Source: Neurospora tetrasperma FGSC 2508 (Eukaryota > Ascomycota > Sordariomycetes > Sordariales > Sordariaceae). Taken from it: a stretch of 64,000 nt of DNA. The stretch lies in NCBI RefSeq assembly GCF_000213175.1, contig NW_009799179.1, positions 8,750,480 to 8,814,479 on the forward strand, written 5' to 3'. Every line of letters begins with the position of its first letter. The first letter of the stretch is position 1. Positions 48,305 through 59,150 of this stretch are shown in pieces. The position numbers and the translations under genes were made by a program. Under the pieces are notes generated by a model that was not told the origin of the DNA, made no database searches, and saw only the letters and a program-made list of their open reading frames with translations.

Positions 48305-48955
48305 AGTCCGCCAAGCCCAAAGCCCCACAGCAATGATGAGTGGGCTATCGTGGGGTTGTCCCAACTTCCATTGATTGACAGGTGATAACGGCGGGGGACG
48401 GGCGTTGTGATGAACTGGCAACGGTCAAAAAGGGGTACGCATCGTGTTGTGTCTGACCTCGGAGTATCGCCAAGTCTTGCCAATATGCACAGTATAGAGT
48501 CTTCAAACGGGGTCCTCTTGTAGTTGCATATCCAAGACCCTGGCTCCCCTTCCACCACTTCCTCCGTTGGCCGCGGCATTCTCGCGGCAATCGATACGAC
48601 CAACCCAGACAACAATGTAGTACCTCGGCAATTATGGGACTTCCACCACGGCTGACCTGGCCTCCCCTTGGCTAATGATTTCTGTTGATACAAAACATTC
48701 TGCAATCAAATATCCATACTGTATTTCTTAACTTATACCGGTGGTGGTGATATTCTTCGATCCGTTATACTTTTACTCGGCTTGCTACCAATTGGTTTAG
48801 AAACAAGCCTGGTCTCATTGGCATCCTCAAGTGTTTACCATACTCTCTGTCGTCTTACATCTAGATCTCTTTACCGTGTGACATACACTTGACACTCTGG
48901 GCGTCACATTGTGCCCAACTTTTCCATCCCATCGTCATTTATAAATTTCAACACA

Positions 48956-50180
48956 ATGGGCAAGTCAGAAGAGGAATCGAAAGAGGCTCCTCGCCCAACC
49001 CTTATTAGACCGCCGCCCGAGGACTTAAGCAAGGCGCCTATCGAGAACACTTTGGAGGTCACAGAACTGGCCGTGATCGGACCTGTAAGTCTGGACTCGT
49101 ATGGTGACATCGCATCTTTCACGACGTATACGTCCCATGCACATGTCTCCCATATATACATTCAGCCCTGCATCACGCGTATCCATCGTTACCGTCACTG
49201 TAAACTGACTCCAAACGCAGAATATCTTCACCAATGCGCGCCAACCATGGCATCCCCCCGGTGCCCGCGGCATCTACGGCGGCGCCGTGATCGCCATGTG
49301 TCTCGCAGCCGGCCAAAAGACCGTCCCATCTGACTTCCTTGTCCATTCCATGCACTGCTACTTCCTACTCGCTGGCTCCGGCGAACTGCCCATCCTCTTC
49401 CACGTCGAGCTCGTCCGAGACGGCCGCTCCTTCGCCACGCGAACCGTTCAAGCGCGCCAAAAGGGCCGCTGCATCTTCACCACCACCATCTCCTTCGTCC
49501 GGGAGGGCTCTAGCGGGCCGCGGGGCAGTCAGGTCTCGCACGCCTCGTCCATGCCCATCGACGAGAAGACGGGCAAGCCGTGCCAACCGCCTCCGGACGA
49601 CTATGACGGCGAGCCGGAGCTCGTCCGCTCCGGGCCCAATCCTTTCCAGAGCGCGCGGATCGAGGTCACCAACGCCGACAGCCCCCGTCCGCAGGACAAG
49701 AAGACGCGGCAGTGGTACCGAGCAAAGGGCAAGATTAGCGCCGAGGGAGGGCAACAGGCACATCTGACCGCCCTGGCGTATGTGAGCGACTCATACTTCA
49801 TCGGCACCATCGGGCGCATCCACAAGCTGTGGCGGTTCCCCTTCCACCCGGAGGACTTTGACAAGCTACCCGAGGACGTGCAGGAGCGGGTGCACGCGCT
49901 GCACGAGTGGGAGGGCTTGGGACACCCCAAGGACATGGTGGGCCGGCCCGAGATCGGGATGATGGTCAGTCTGGATCATTCCATCTACTTCCACGAGCCG
50001 GCCAAGGTCAGGGCGGACGAGTGGATGCTGAGCGAGATGGAGAGTCCGTGGGCGGGTGATGGGAGGGGTGTGGTGACGCAGAGGATCTATAACAAGGATG
50101 GCATGTTGCTGGCTACGTGTGTGCAGGAAGGGTTGGTGAGGTTGGAGAAGAATCCTGGCAAGACTGACTCCAAGCTCTAG
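48956..50180 (+). CDS. Peroxisomal acyl-CoA thioesterase II (TesB/ACOT8 family)
   Basis: Two exons (48956-49084 and 49221-50180; intron 136 bp) encode 362 residues. The family hydrolyses acyl-CoA to free acid and CoA, mainly in peroxisomes. It has the double hot-dog arrangement: a first hot-dog from about 44-145 (RGIYGGAVIAMCLAAGQKTV, then HSMHCYFLLAG and VELVRDGRSFATRTVQARQ) and a second from about 215-355. The catalytic trio of TesB is recognisable as Asp295 in MMVSLDHSIYFHEP, a Thr near 329 in GVVTQRIYNKDG, and Gln345 in ATCVQEGLVRL. The protein ends in SKL, a canonical type-1 peroxisomal targeting signal, supporting peroxisomal location and a role in fatty-acid oxidation. The ATG at 48956 lies in CACAATGG context. 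Confidence 0.92.
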
Positions 50181-52603
50181 GAGTGCGGTGTGATCTGTGT
50201 GGATTCGAGTTAGTGAAGACAGCGATGCATTTTCCATGATAGACATTGAATGACATAACCCCTTTCCAGATTACCTAGCCTAGGCACCAGTCGCCATGGA
50301 CCAGCGGGGGTATATGTAGGGTCTGTTACCTAGCCCTCTCAATACAACGGGACCCAGTAGGTAGTCCTATGGCTCAGTGGTTCTCGCGAATGAAGGAAGG
50401 CGTGGCAGTTTTCGTATAGTTGCAGCTGGGGCGTGGTTGTTCGTCCAACATACGTACCTGGCCGACTTAGCTTTATGGGGCGGGTTATGAAGGGTATGAG
50501 AGAAAGAGTATTGGGTTTTTCTTGTTAGTCTTGGGCTTTTGAGGGTTGGGAAATTGGTTTGTTTTGCCGTGTGCAGAGCGAGAATTAGGTCGGAGTAGAG
50601 AGTTGATGATGTAGTAGCCAAGCAGTCGCGAATTTTCATAAAGTGAGTTTGGCTTGTAACAGTTCCGCTGTCTGTTACATGCCACTTACGTTCATCACTT
50701 ATATATACCTATCTCACTTACTATTTGCCGTTTCTCTCCACAGCCTACGCAACAACACCCAACTACAAGTGACATCTTACTAACATCATTATCATGCACA
50801 CAACATGAAACCATCAACAAGGTGAACAAAGGAAAGTAATGTATTTTGGCTGAAGTAGATCTATCAGATCCCGAACTGTCCATCTTGGTGTAGCCTGTAT
50901 TTGTTCAGACAGATATCTATCTGTCCTTAATCCCACGCACCATCGTAAAGGTTCAGGCTTGGTATTTCTCTCCGCTCCGGCTGAGGAGGAGAAGAAAGAC
51001 TTTCAGCAAGGGAACCCTCAACAGCAATTTCCAGAAGCCCTTCTCCTCATCAGACAAGAGTTCCTTTCCCAAGCTGCTTCAACGGGCTGCCCCACTCTCG
51101 GCGCTATGAGGGGCTGATGTAATCGTCTCAAACTCTCTTCAATCTTCTCAAAGAAGGGTACTCAATCCGTCAACATCCTCGCTTCAGGTCGCCGCTACCT
51201 CTTCTTGGGGGCTTGACAACCATATCCTTCCAGCGGACTCGCATCGCCTCAGGCCCTTCCTGTATTGCGACAGGCGCACTTCCGGCGGAGAATCAACGCC
51301 TCCTCAGACAAGTTGTCGGAAACAAGAGGCATGGAGATCATTTCAAGTCGAGATGACGAGAAAAGACCGCAGGCCTTCCAGCAGGGAGACAGAGAGTGGT
51401 TGAAGGAGGAAACTGGCCGACTCCGCGGAACTAGCACAAAGCGAAAGAAACTACCAACTGCCTCCTCAGCCGAACTCTTGGATGTAAGAGCTCAAGACCT
51501 TCCAGCAGGAGTCTTCCGGGCCAAGTTCGACGCAAAGCCTCCTTTCCCGCTCGACGCAGGAAGTCGTCTCGAATGGTCTTCCGAGTCCCAGCTTTCTTGG
51601 GACCGAAACCGGTTTTCCAATGATCGCATGGCACATGGAAAAAAAAATAAAAATGATACGAAATCCTCCGGAGCAGGATAAATGATTCGCTCGACGCCGG
51701 TGTGATGCGGGTGGTTACATCCCGAGCCAGAATTCAGAACTCCGGCCCCCGGCTTCCTCAGAGGCCGGAAGCTAGCCAAATCCAGGATCAGGGAACACCT
51801 CCCATAAGGCGGAACGATTGTCGCTTTCGACGCTTTGGGCATGTTTTGTCGCTTTCTGACAACCACAAACCCTAGGCGGAGCGACGGAGCGCTCAGAACG
51901 CTTTCGGGTTTGCAAAACGGATTCGCCGCAGACTGGTTCTCTGTTCGCAACCCCTGGGCGGAACGCGGGTTGGTTTTTGAAACCGGTGTTTCGACTCGGT
52001 GCTCAACACCAGCTGGCGCATTGTTGAAAATGTACCGGTTGGCGGAACTGAGGAAACATGATGTGGTCGTCCTGGGTGCATCGACTTTTGAGATTGATGA
52101 TGGATAAAGTCATTTGCCGGGAGACATGATGACTTTTGGTCGATGTGCTTTGGTGGAAGGCGGGCGACGATACCCCCGAAGGGAAAACAGTCGGGGGTAT
52201 GAGGAGAGAAAGAGAGAAAGTGGTCAAGTTGCGGTGGACAGTTGGCTGCTTTAAATAGTTGTGACGGGAGAGTCCAGGTCCGGGCACGTGTGGATACCTG
52301 ACCCGGATCTCCAACCGCGGCTCCCGGACTTGCATGATTGTGCGACCGGGACCAGCTTGTCAGCTCTGTCAGCTCGACTACTTTTCTCACTCATTATCAC
52401 TGTTTCAGCTCCCACTTGTCTTGTCCCGTTCCTCCCGAAATCATCCCATATTCGTGCTTCAATTTGTCACGGACCGGTGAGAATGAGCTGATGTCTGAAA
52501 CACACGACCAAAAATTCCTCCCCTCCTGCCCGAAGTAAACCGTCTCAAGAGCAACTCACAAATTCAAAACCCACCTGCAACTCGAACACACAAAATACCG
52601 AAA
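50181..52603. other. Intergenic region upstream of the phosphopantetheinyl transferase gene
   Basis: About 2.4 kb without a recognisable gene. Frames of up to 165 codons are present on both strands (for example 51265-51681 plus and 51893-52390 minus) but have no domain and overlap each other antisense. The region 50.9-52.0 kb contains repeated CTTCCAGCAGG- and CCGGCGGA-like words. A long leader or a noncoding transcript is possible but unsupported. Confidence 0.45.
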
Positions 52604-53798
52604 ATGAGCGATAACAACATGTCGGAACCACCAAACAATCCCGTCTTAATCCAGTGGATCCTCGACACCCGGTCCTGGTTTCCCTCAGCCGCTAAGACCC
52701 GTGATCTTGAAGTCCATGTAAACAAACCCCTGAACCGAACATCCTTATGATCCCCGCGCGCGCCGCCGCCCTTCGCCCGTTCGCCGCAATTCCGAAACCG
52801 CACCGAAACTTCAAAAAACATGACATCAGAACCCACTAACTGACTCTCTCAATTCCCAGGCATCCCGTCCCCTCTCCCTCCTCACCCCTACCGAGCGCGC
52901 CTCCGTGCTCAAATACTTCCATGTCCGCGACGCCAAAATGGCGCTCGCCTCCGCTCTGCTCAAGCGGTACACCATCGCGCGCCTGGCAGGCGTGGCCTGG
53001 TCATCCACCACGGCCGGGTTCACGCGCGACGAGCGCACCACCAAGCCCATCTGGCGCGACCCTGCAACCGGTGCACAGCCAGTTGCCTTCAACGTGTCGC
53101 ACCAGGCCGGAATCGTCGCGCTCGTGGCTGTGGCGGACTATCCCGGCTCGGGGGCGCAGTCGGAGGCGGGGGCCAAGGTGGAGGTCGGTGTGGATGTTGT
53201 GTGTACATCCGAACGCAGGGATCGCGATCAGGACTTGATTAGAAAGGAAGGCTGGGGCAGCTTTGTCGATATGCACGCTGATGTTTTCGCCATGGGGGAG
53301 ACGAGTTATTTGAAATATCAGGTGTTGAGCGCTGTGCCGGGGTTGGTAGAGAGAGGAGGAGGAGGAGGAGGAGGGCCGCCGACGCCGGAGCAGGTGGCGG
53401 ATGGGAAGCTGAGGGCTTTCTATGCGCTTTGGGCGCTCAGGGAGGCGTATGTGAAACTGACGGGTGAGGCGTTGCTGGCGGAATGGTTGGGGGAGTTGGA
53501 GTTTAGGTATTTTAGGCCGAGTCGGCCGACGCCAGCTTGGGATGTGCCGGCTGTTGAGACGAAGGAGGGTGAAGAGGAAGGAGAGGACGCGCAGGTGCTG
53601 AGGAAATTCGAGATACGGTTTAGAGGGAAGAAGGTGGAGGATGTGAATATGTGTTTGCGATCAATGGGACCGGATTACATGGTTGCTACGGCCGTGAGGA
53701 CACCAGAGGACCCAACTGTTGGGCTAAGATGGAGGCTTGGGCCGTATGAGACATTGGCGCTGGATGACTTGTTGAGCTTTGTAGACTCGGCCGTGTAG
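52604..53798 (+). CDS. npgA: 4'-phosphopantetheinyl transferase (Sfp/NpgA type)
   Basis: Two exons (52604-52717 and 52860-53798; intron 142 bp) encode 350 residues, close to the length of Aspergillus NpgA. The enzyme moves the phosphopantetheine arm of CoA onto carrier domains of polyketide and nonribosomal peptide synthetases and of alpha-aminoadipate reductase in lysine synthesis. The three Sfp-type motifs are present: FNVSHQAG at about 115-122, VGVDVV at about 147-152 (Mg-binding Asp) and FYALWALREAYVK at about 225-237 (Glu of the W-x-x-[KR]-E-A-x-x-K box). An Arg/Glu/Asp-rich segment follows the second motif. A run of Gly codons (GGA repeats, 53357-53379) forms a loop insertion at about 203-210. 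The symbol follows the Aspergillus orthologue; the local name may differ. Confidence 0.9.
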
Positions 53799-54864
53799 CA
53801 GGACTGTCGATTCGGCAAGCACAGACAATTTCAATGAAGTGCAGTATGTCAGCCTTCTGGAGCTGTTACGAAAGTATAGTGAATGATACCGATCAAAAAG
53901 CGCATGGTTGCAGCTTGTACCGTACTGTAAACGCAGTCAAACTCTCTGGCTAGATATCCTCCACGCTGAATGAGATTTGCGGGTAAATAGGCTTCAACGA
54001 AGTCTCCCTGTCTCTCCACAGAGCGTAAGAGCCTCACAAACTTAGGTTTACTCTGTTAATATGGCTCCCACTATGAGCATGGCCATTGCTTTAGACCTAC
54101 ACCTGTATTCTCTAACGGAGGTACGTTGACTTCAAATGTCCAAAATCTTCATGGCTTCGACACAGTTGAAAAGCATCCTTTCCTTACTTAAGCTCGGCTA
54201 TCTGCAGGGCGCAACTTCCATCTTTCTCGATCATTGACTGATTTGATGATGAGCGACAAACGAGACTGGATATGAACAAGATTCAGACATTGACTTGATG
54301 CTCCTTCCTTCCTGTCGTCGACGTGCACCATCTTTGGAGCCGACTAAATTTGTATGGCAATGATATTGGATTTCTTTCTTTATGGGCTTACATCGCATAT
54401 CGACCAGCTGGATTTCAAGAGAATCAGCAAATATTTATAAATACACAAGCAAATATAAATCGCACTCTATCAGTCGCGGAAACATCGCTTCGATATCCCA
54501 ATGGAAGAATCTTCATCCACCGGCCAAAAGCTGAAAGTCCACATTCTCCTTACGAATATAACACACACATATAACCTCCAAAGCCCGTTCATCGATATAA
54601 TTCATCTCATTGACATTTTCCTCTTCGAGCCCTTTCTCTTCCCGTTCTTGCTCCTCCACCCGATCCTTATTGCCCTCCAGCCTCCCCCCACCCACCCACC
54701 CACCGCGGAAGCCCGACCCGCGATATCCAGCCCAGCTACATATGATGGTTAGCGTACGCAGGCTGGTAAGGAAATGGCGAAGCGAAATAAGAATAGTAGC
54801 CGTCCAAATGGTAAGTGGTCATCACATTCGGCAACATACCAAACATAGTAGCAGCTGACGGATC
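53799..54864. other. Convergent intergenic region between phosphopantetheinyl transferase and CRY-DASH genes
   Basis: Contains the 3' ends of the two convergent genes. Pyrimidine-rich stretches lie near 54620-54700 (CCCCCCACCCACCCACCCACC). No gene is supported. Confidence 0.55.
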
Positions 54865-57189
54865 CTATGCGTCAGTCTGGAATTGTGAGGCTACTTGTTG
54901 CTCGGAATGGTGATGATGTCCACCTAATCCCCCAGTTGGAGCATACCGGCCACGAAATCCTCCTCCCCCGCCTCTGCCCCGTCCGCCGCCACGGTAACCA
55001 CCACCAATGCCGTAATACCCTTGAGACGCAGAATATCCGCCGCCTCCACCGCCACGACCTCCACGACCACCGCCACCTCCCCGGGTATAATCGTTGCCGC
55101 GGTGGGAGTGATGGTGGTTGTGCTGGTGTGAGTGCGAGCGCCCACCATGGTTGCTTGATGACTGTGACCTGCCGCTGCCCTGACAAGTCTGTTGCGCCTG
55201 GCCAGACCCTGCGGCGACGCAATTAGACTCGGATGGTATGTTGCTGCCACCGGAACCGTCGGGACTGCCGCCAGAGCCAGAGTGACCATCGCTACTACCC
55301 GGGCTTTCAGCGCTACCCTGGGCATCTCGACTTTTGATACCTCGTTTTCTGAAGAAGGGGCGTTTCTTGACCTTGGATGGCTTGTGGTCAAGGTTAAACT
55401 TTATAGGCTTAACCGGATCCGTAACCATGATGTTTCCCTCCAGGCCTGCCGTCTTCAGGTCCTCTTTGGAGGCTGTCCAAGCCTGAAAAACATTCTCGAG
55501 GTTCTCGAATTTTGCTACTTCGGGCACCCACGTCCGAACGTAGGTACCGTCCTTATCGTAGTCAAATGCCTGCTTGACTGGGTTGAAAATCCGAGCCGCA
55601 CCGCGAGGGTCGTTGCCCACACCAGCTACATATTGCCAGTTGGCCCAGTTGGAGGACACATCGTAATCCACGAGCAGCATCTCATACCACTCTGCGCCAT
55701 ATCTCCAGTCGATCTCCAAGTGCTTGGCGAGAAAGCTAGCAACATTTTGCCGTGTCCGGTTGGATGTGTAACCGGTGTGTATAAGCTCCCGTTGCGACGC
55801 ATCGATAAGTCCCATGCCTGTGGTTCCGGCGTTGAACCTTGCAAGGATCTCCGAAACTTTTTCAGGAGTAGGTTCCTGTCCAGGCAACGCTATGCTCGTA
55901 TTGGCAGTTCTCCACCCGTACTTCTTATCCTCACCTTCGTAATCGGTGTGCTTGCCATTGAAGCCCTCTACGCGAAAAAGCTTGTCACCATACTTTTGGT
56001 GACACAACCTCATGTAATCGCGCCATAAGAGTTCCATTCTGACGGTCTCTGTGCCTTGATTATCACCTTCACCAAAACCATCAGCCCCTTTGTACTTGGT
56101 GCCCGTTCCATCCTCGTAGGCCACCAAAGCGTGGTGGATCTGGCGAGCGGTGACGCATCCCTGTGCGAGGTACGCAGACAACTTGGTGCTGAAATCCGGT
56201 CCAAGGAGGCCGTTCCTGGAGTCCTTGTAGCTTTTCATGCCTCCGCTCATGACGAGATGGTCGATTCGCTTATGAGCTGATGTCTCTCCGCCTCTGAACG
56301 GGTGGGATGATTCTGCCTTCTCCGGAAAGTCTGGCAGGTCCTTCAGGAAGTTCTTCACCGGCCTGACGACGGCGTCAACCAACTCCTCGCAGGTGCCTGG
56401 GATATTGAATGGCGCTTGCTGACTTGGAATCATGTCTGTGTCGAGATATGCAGGCAAGGCCCCCTTTTCAGGTACTGGCAATGTCTTCCTTGCCTTCTCG
56501 CGCAAGGGCTCTATTTGTTTTCGGTAGGTGGTGAAGACATCGGGGAGATCGTTGAGATGTGTAATACCTGTATCTCGACTGTAACTCGAGGATTAGTCAA
56601 TTTATCTTATTTAGGCCTTTCTTTAATCTTTGTCTTTTTCCTCGTTAAAATGCACCATGGGGGCAGGTGGAAGAACCTACTCGTGGATAAGGTATTTCTC
56701 GTCATCCCATAGCTTGAAATCTATGCCACTTTTTGCACAAAAAGATGCCACAGTCTTCTCGTCACTCTTCTCCTCTGAGCCTTCGTGGCTTGTCATCCAT
56801 ACAGCTCCAACTTGGCATTCCTTTGCTTTGAGCCCTTCGACCAGAGACTTGATGACATCCTTGTATGGTCCGGCACGGACGAGGAGGTCACTGCCAATCG
56901 ATTGAAGGCTTGTCTTTAGATCCCAAACCGACTCTGCCAGGAACTTGGCACGATATGGTCCACATCTTGCATACCCTCCAACGGCGCTTTTGGGGGCAGG
57001 ATGTGGGTTTTCACTCCCCTTTGGAACAAAGCCGGAGAGGTCAATCTGTTGTGCAGGAAAGACGTACACGGGGAGAAGGTGTGAAAACCCGTGTTTCGAC
57101 TCTGGATTGGCGAGGTGGTGGAATATGGGGTTGTCTGACAAGCGAAGCTCCCTGCGCATCGCATAAATGACAACCTTTGACTGTGCCAT
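54865..57189 (-). CDS. cry: Cryptochrome DASH with RGG/His-rich C-terminal tail
   Basis: Two exons (57189-56681 and 56578-54865; intron 102 bp) encode 740 residues. The photolyase-like antenna domain is at about 1-175 (VVIYAMRRELRLSDNPIFHH) and the FAD-binding catalytic domain at about 250-560. Family wording includes GLIDASQRELIHTGYTSNRT, RQNVASFLAK, IDWRYGAEWYEMLLVDYD, SNWANWQYVAGVGNDPR and the MELLWRDYMRL strand. CRY-DASH proteins bind FAD and methenyl-tetrahydrofolate, repair single-stranded cyclobutane dimers in vitro and act as blue-light receptors. The tail from about 580 has Ser/Gly-rich, His-rich (HSHQHNHHHSH) and RGG repeats, as in Neurospora CRY. I start at ATG 57189 (MAQSKVV); the upstream in-frame codon is TTG. 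The intron splits a codon to give LIHDRDTGITHLND. Confidence 0.94.
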
Positions 57190-57405
57190 ATTGGACAACA
57201 GGTAAGGATAGGGTCCCTAGAGATATCGGGGTCTTGTCTTGGCGTATGGGATGTTGAAACGTTCACCCAACCCAGCTGGATAGCGTAAGCTATGTGATAT
57301 CGGATGAAGCTAGACGAAGGTCAAGTGGATATATGGTTATGCCAAGTTGATTTTGGGGTCGTCTGGTCAACCCGGCTGTGCTGTGATGCGCCTTGACGTA
57401 CGGAT

Positions 57406-57461
57406 ATGAAGACTTGCAGGCTCTTAGGATGAAGACTTGCAGGCTCTTAGGATGAAGACTG
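57406..57461. repeat. 23-bp tandem repeat, 2.4 copies
   Basis: The unit ATGAAGACTTGCAGGCTCTT plus AGG occurs twice exactly (57406-57428, 57429-57451), followed by a partial third copy (ATGAAGACTGG). It lies about 220 bp upstream of the CRY-DASH start codon, in the promoter or leader. Confidence 0.95.
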
Positions 57462-58490
57462 GACCGGTGCAAGTGTATGTTAGGAGGATGACGATAATGA
57501 TGAGGCACGAGACGATGTACGCGCGACCAGCCGACGAGGAGGAGGGTATAGTCGACTCAAATATGCCTTCAAACAGCCGTGATGGAGCTAGAACTCGTAT
57601 GCAGGCGTGTGGTAGATTGTGATGGGAAAGAAGCTGAGCAAGGACCCTGGTAGGCCGGGGAGACTAGTAGAGGAGATGGGGGGAGTGGAGGAGCACGAGA
57701 AGGATTTGTGACGACCGAGGACTGGTCCCGGGAACTAAGGGTATGCAACATTCGGACGATGGGGTACATACTGCGATGATGTATCTGTATCTGGAGAGAT
57801 ATGTCTGTCCAGACCCTGCGAGGACAGACCCTGGCAGCAGTTGGCACAAGGACATGATGAGCATCTGGTCGAGGGGCGAATCGTGACATGGATGACATGG
57901 CTGATTTCTCGCCGGCAGTCGATGCCCCTTTCCGAGCCATACTACGCCATACAGAAGGGGGGAGAGAGAGAGAGTACTACCGTAGTACCTCGAATAGCTA
58001 GACCGAAGTTAATTAGAAGAAGGCCCCAGGAGTCTCCTCCGATGGACATGAGGAACTGGCGATGTGTGGGGCTCAAGAGCACAGCGGGATCGTGAGATGC
58101 ATCGATGGTGGACGGGAATCCATCATTGGTTTCCTTGGGGACATTTCGAGGACCGCGGTTGCAAGTCAGGATGCAGGGTCCCTGTTCACTCCATTTCCAG
58201 TGTCGTGGTTATCCGGGAGGAGTGTGTGGACATCGAAGTCCGTCAATGGCGGCAGACCTAGGTAAGCAGAAGGTGTCGCCATTCCATTGTCATTTCCCCG
58301 GCCGTTAACCGGTTGCCGCATGCCCAGACCATGACGCATCTGCATCCAGTAGTAGTCCAGGGGCAATATTACTATCTGCTAGCTCGCAGTCCTTCCTTCC
58401 CTTGGTACATACCTCTCTCTGGATTTGCCCCGTACATAAGGTACAACAGAAACATGTGCGAAGGAGCAAGAGACTCACAAGAATGGAGGA

Positions 58491-58514
58491 GGAAGGAAGG
58501 AAGGAAGGAAGGAA
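58491..58514. repeat. (GGAA)n microsatellite
   Basis: A run of GGAA units, about six copies, following GGAGGA. Confidence 0.9.
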
Positions 58515-58997
58515 GCTGGCACTGGGCTGCTGAGGCTCTGATCGGATGAGACGAGAATTACATCTTTGTCCGTTTTAGGAAAGGACAAGTAGAAATAGCT
58601 TGCTCTGTGTGGTTGCGTCTGCGTGAACTGGAGGAAGCTACTATGGTGAGATGGGGCGGCGGGGCAGGGAACGGCGCGATCTCAACGACATGTCTTGGCA
58701 CAGCGTGATCGGTTGGGCGCACTGTACGTACAATCCAAGTCAGGAAAATTCGACTGAGTGATGAAGGTGGGTCGCCAAGAATGGCAGGCCAGTCCCAACC
58801 AGAGTTACCGGGGCTGTGGAGGTTTTGTCCCTGGCAGAAGGCCTGCTGCCAAGATCCAGCCAAAATCCTCGACATTCCTCCACACCTTTCCGCAACACTA
58901 CGACTAAAAAGTAACCTTAACACCCACCCGCCCGGTGCGGACAACTCCAGACTCCCATTTCAGCTTCCTTCTCTCGAAGCTCAGCTTAAATCACAAG

Positions 58998-59150
58998 ATG
59001 ACGGACGTCGTAATGATTATGGGCATTTCTTTCGGATGTATCCAAGCCGTTTCCTTTGTTTTTTTCCCCCTCATCCCCAGGTACCTCAAATTTGACAAGG
59101 AGTACCTCAAGTCCCTGACTGGGTCGAATCTATCCTCGAACCTGCGGTAG
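58998..59150 (+). CDS. Possible small single-pass membrane peptide
   Basis: A 50-codon frame, MTDVVMIMGISFGCIQAVSF, continues VFFPLIPRYLKFDKEYLKSL to a stop. Residues about 4-26 are strongly hydrophobic with an aromatic end, then PRYLKFDKEYLK, so it could be one membrane helix with a basic tail. The ATG has an AAG-ATG-A context. A possible acceptor CCCCAG lies inside it near 59080 and GTAGGT follows at the stop, so it might instead be one exon of a larger gene. I do not recognise the family. Confidence 0.3.
   Translation: MTDVVMIMGISFGCIQAVSFVFFPLIPRYLKFDKEYLKSLTGSNLSSNLR

Larger units (their letters stand above)
47300..48955. other. Divergent promoter region between oxysterol-binding protein and thioesterase genes
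   Basis: The two neighbouring genes point away from each other. The interval holds a near-perfect 36-bp inverted repeat (47815-47891), a CA microsatellite near 47985 and an AG/AAAG tract near 48267-48304. No protein gene is recognisable, although a plus frame of 246 codons overlaps the hairpin. Confidence 0.55.
57190..58997. other. Upstream region of the CRY-DASH gene
   Basis: No protein gene is recognisable; this should include the cry promoter and 5' UTR. It contains a 23-bp tandem duplication (57406-57461) and a GGAA microsatellite (58491-58514). GATCGG words at about 58537 and 58706 resemble the core of White-Collar light-response elements, but they are distant and short, so this is weak. 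Confidence 0.5.

Noticed and set aside
47634-48374. Plus-strand frame of 246 codons across the hairpin
   Set aside because: The palindrome and microsatellites generate the open frame; there is no domain and the sequence reads as simple repeat.
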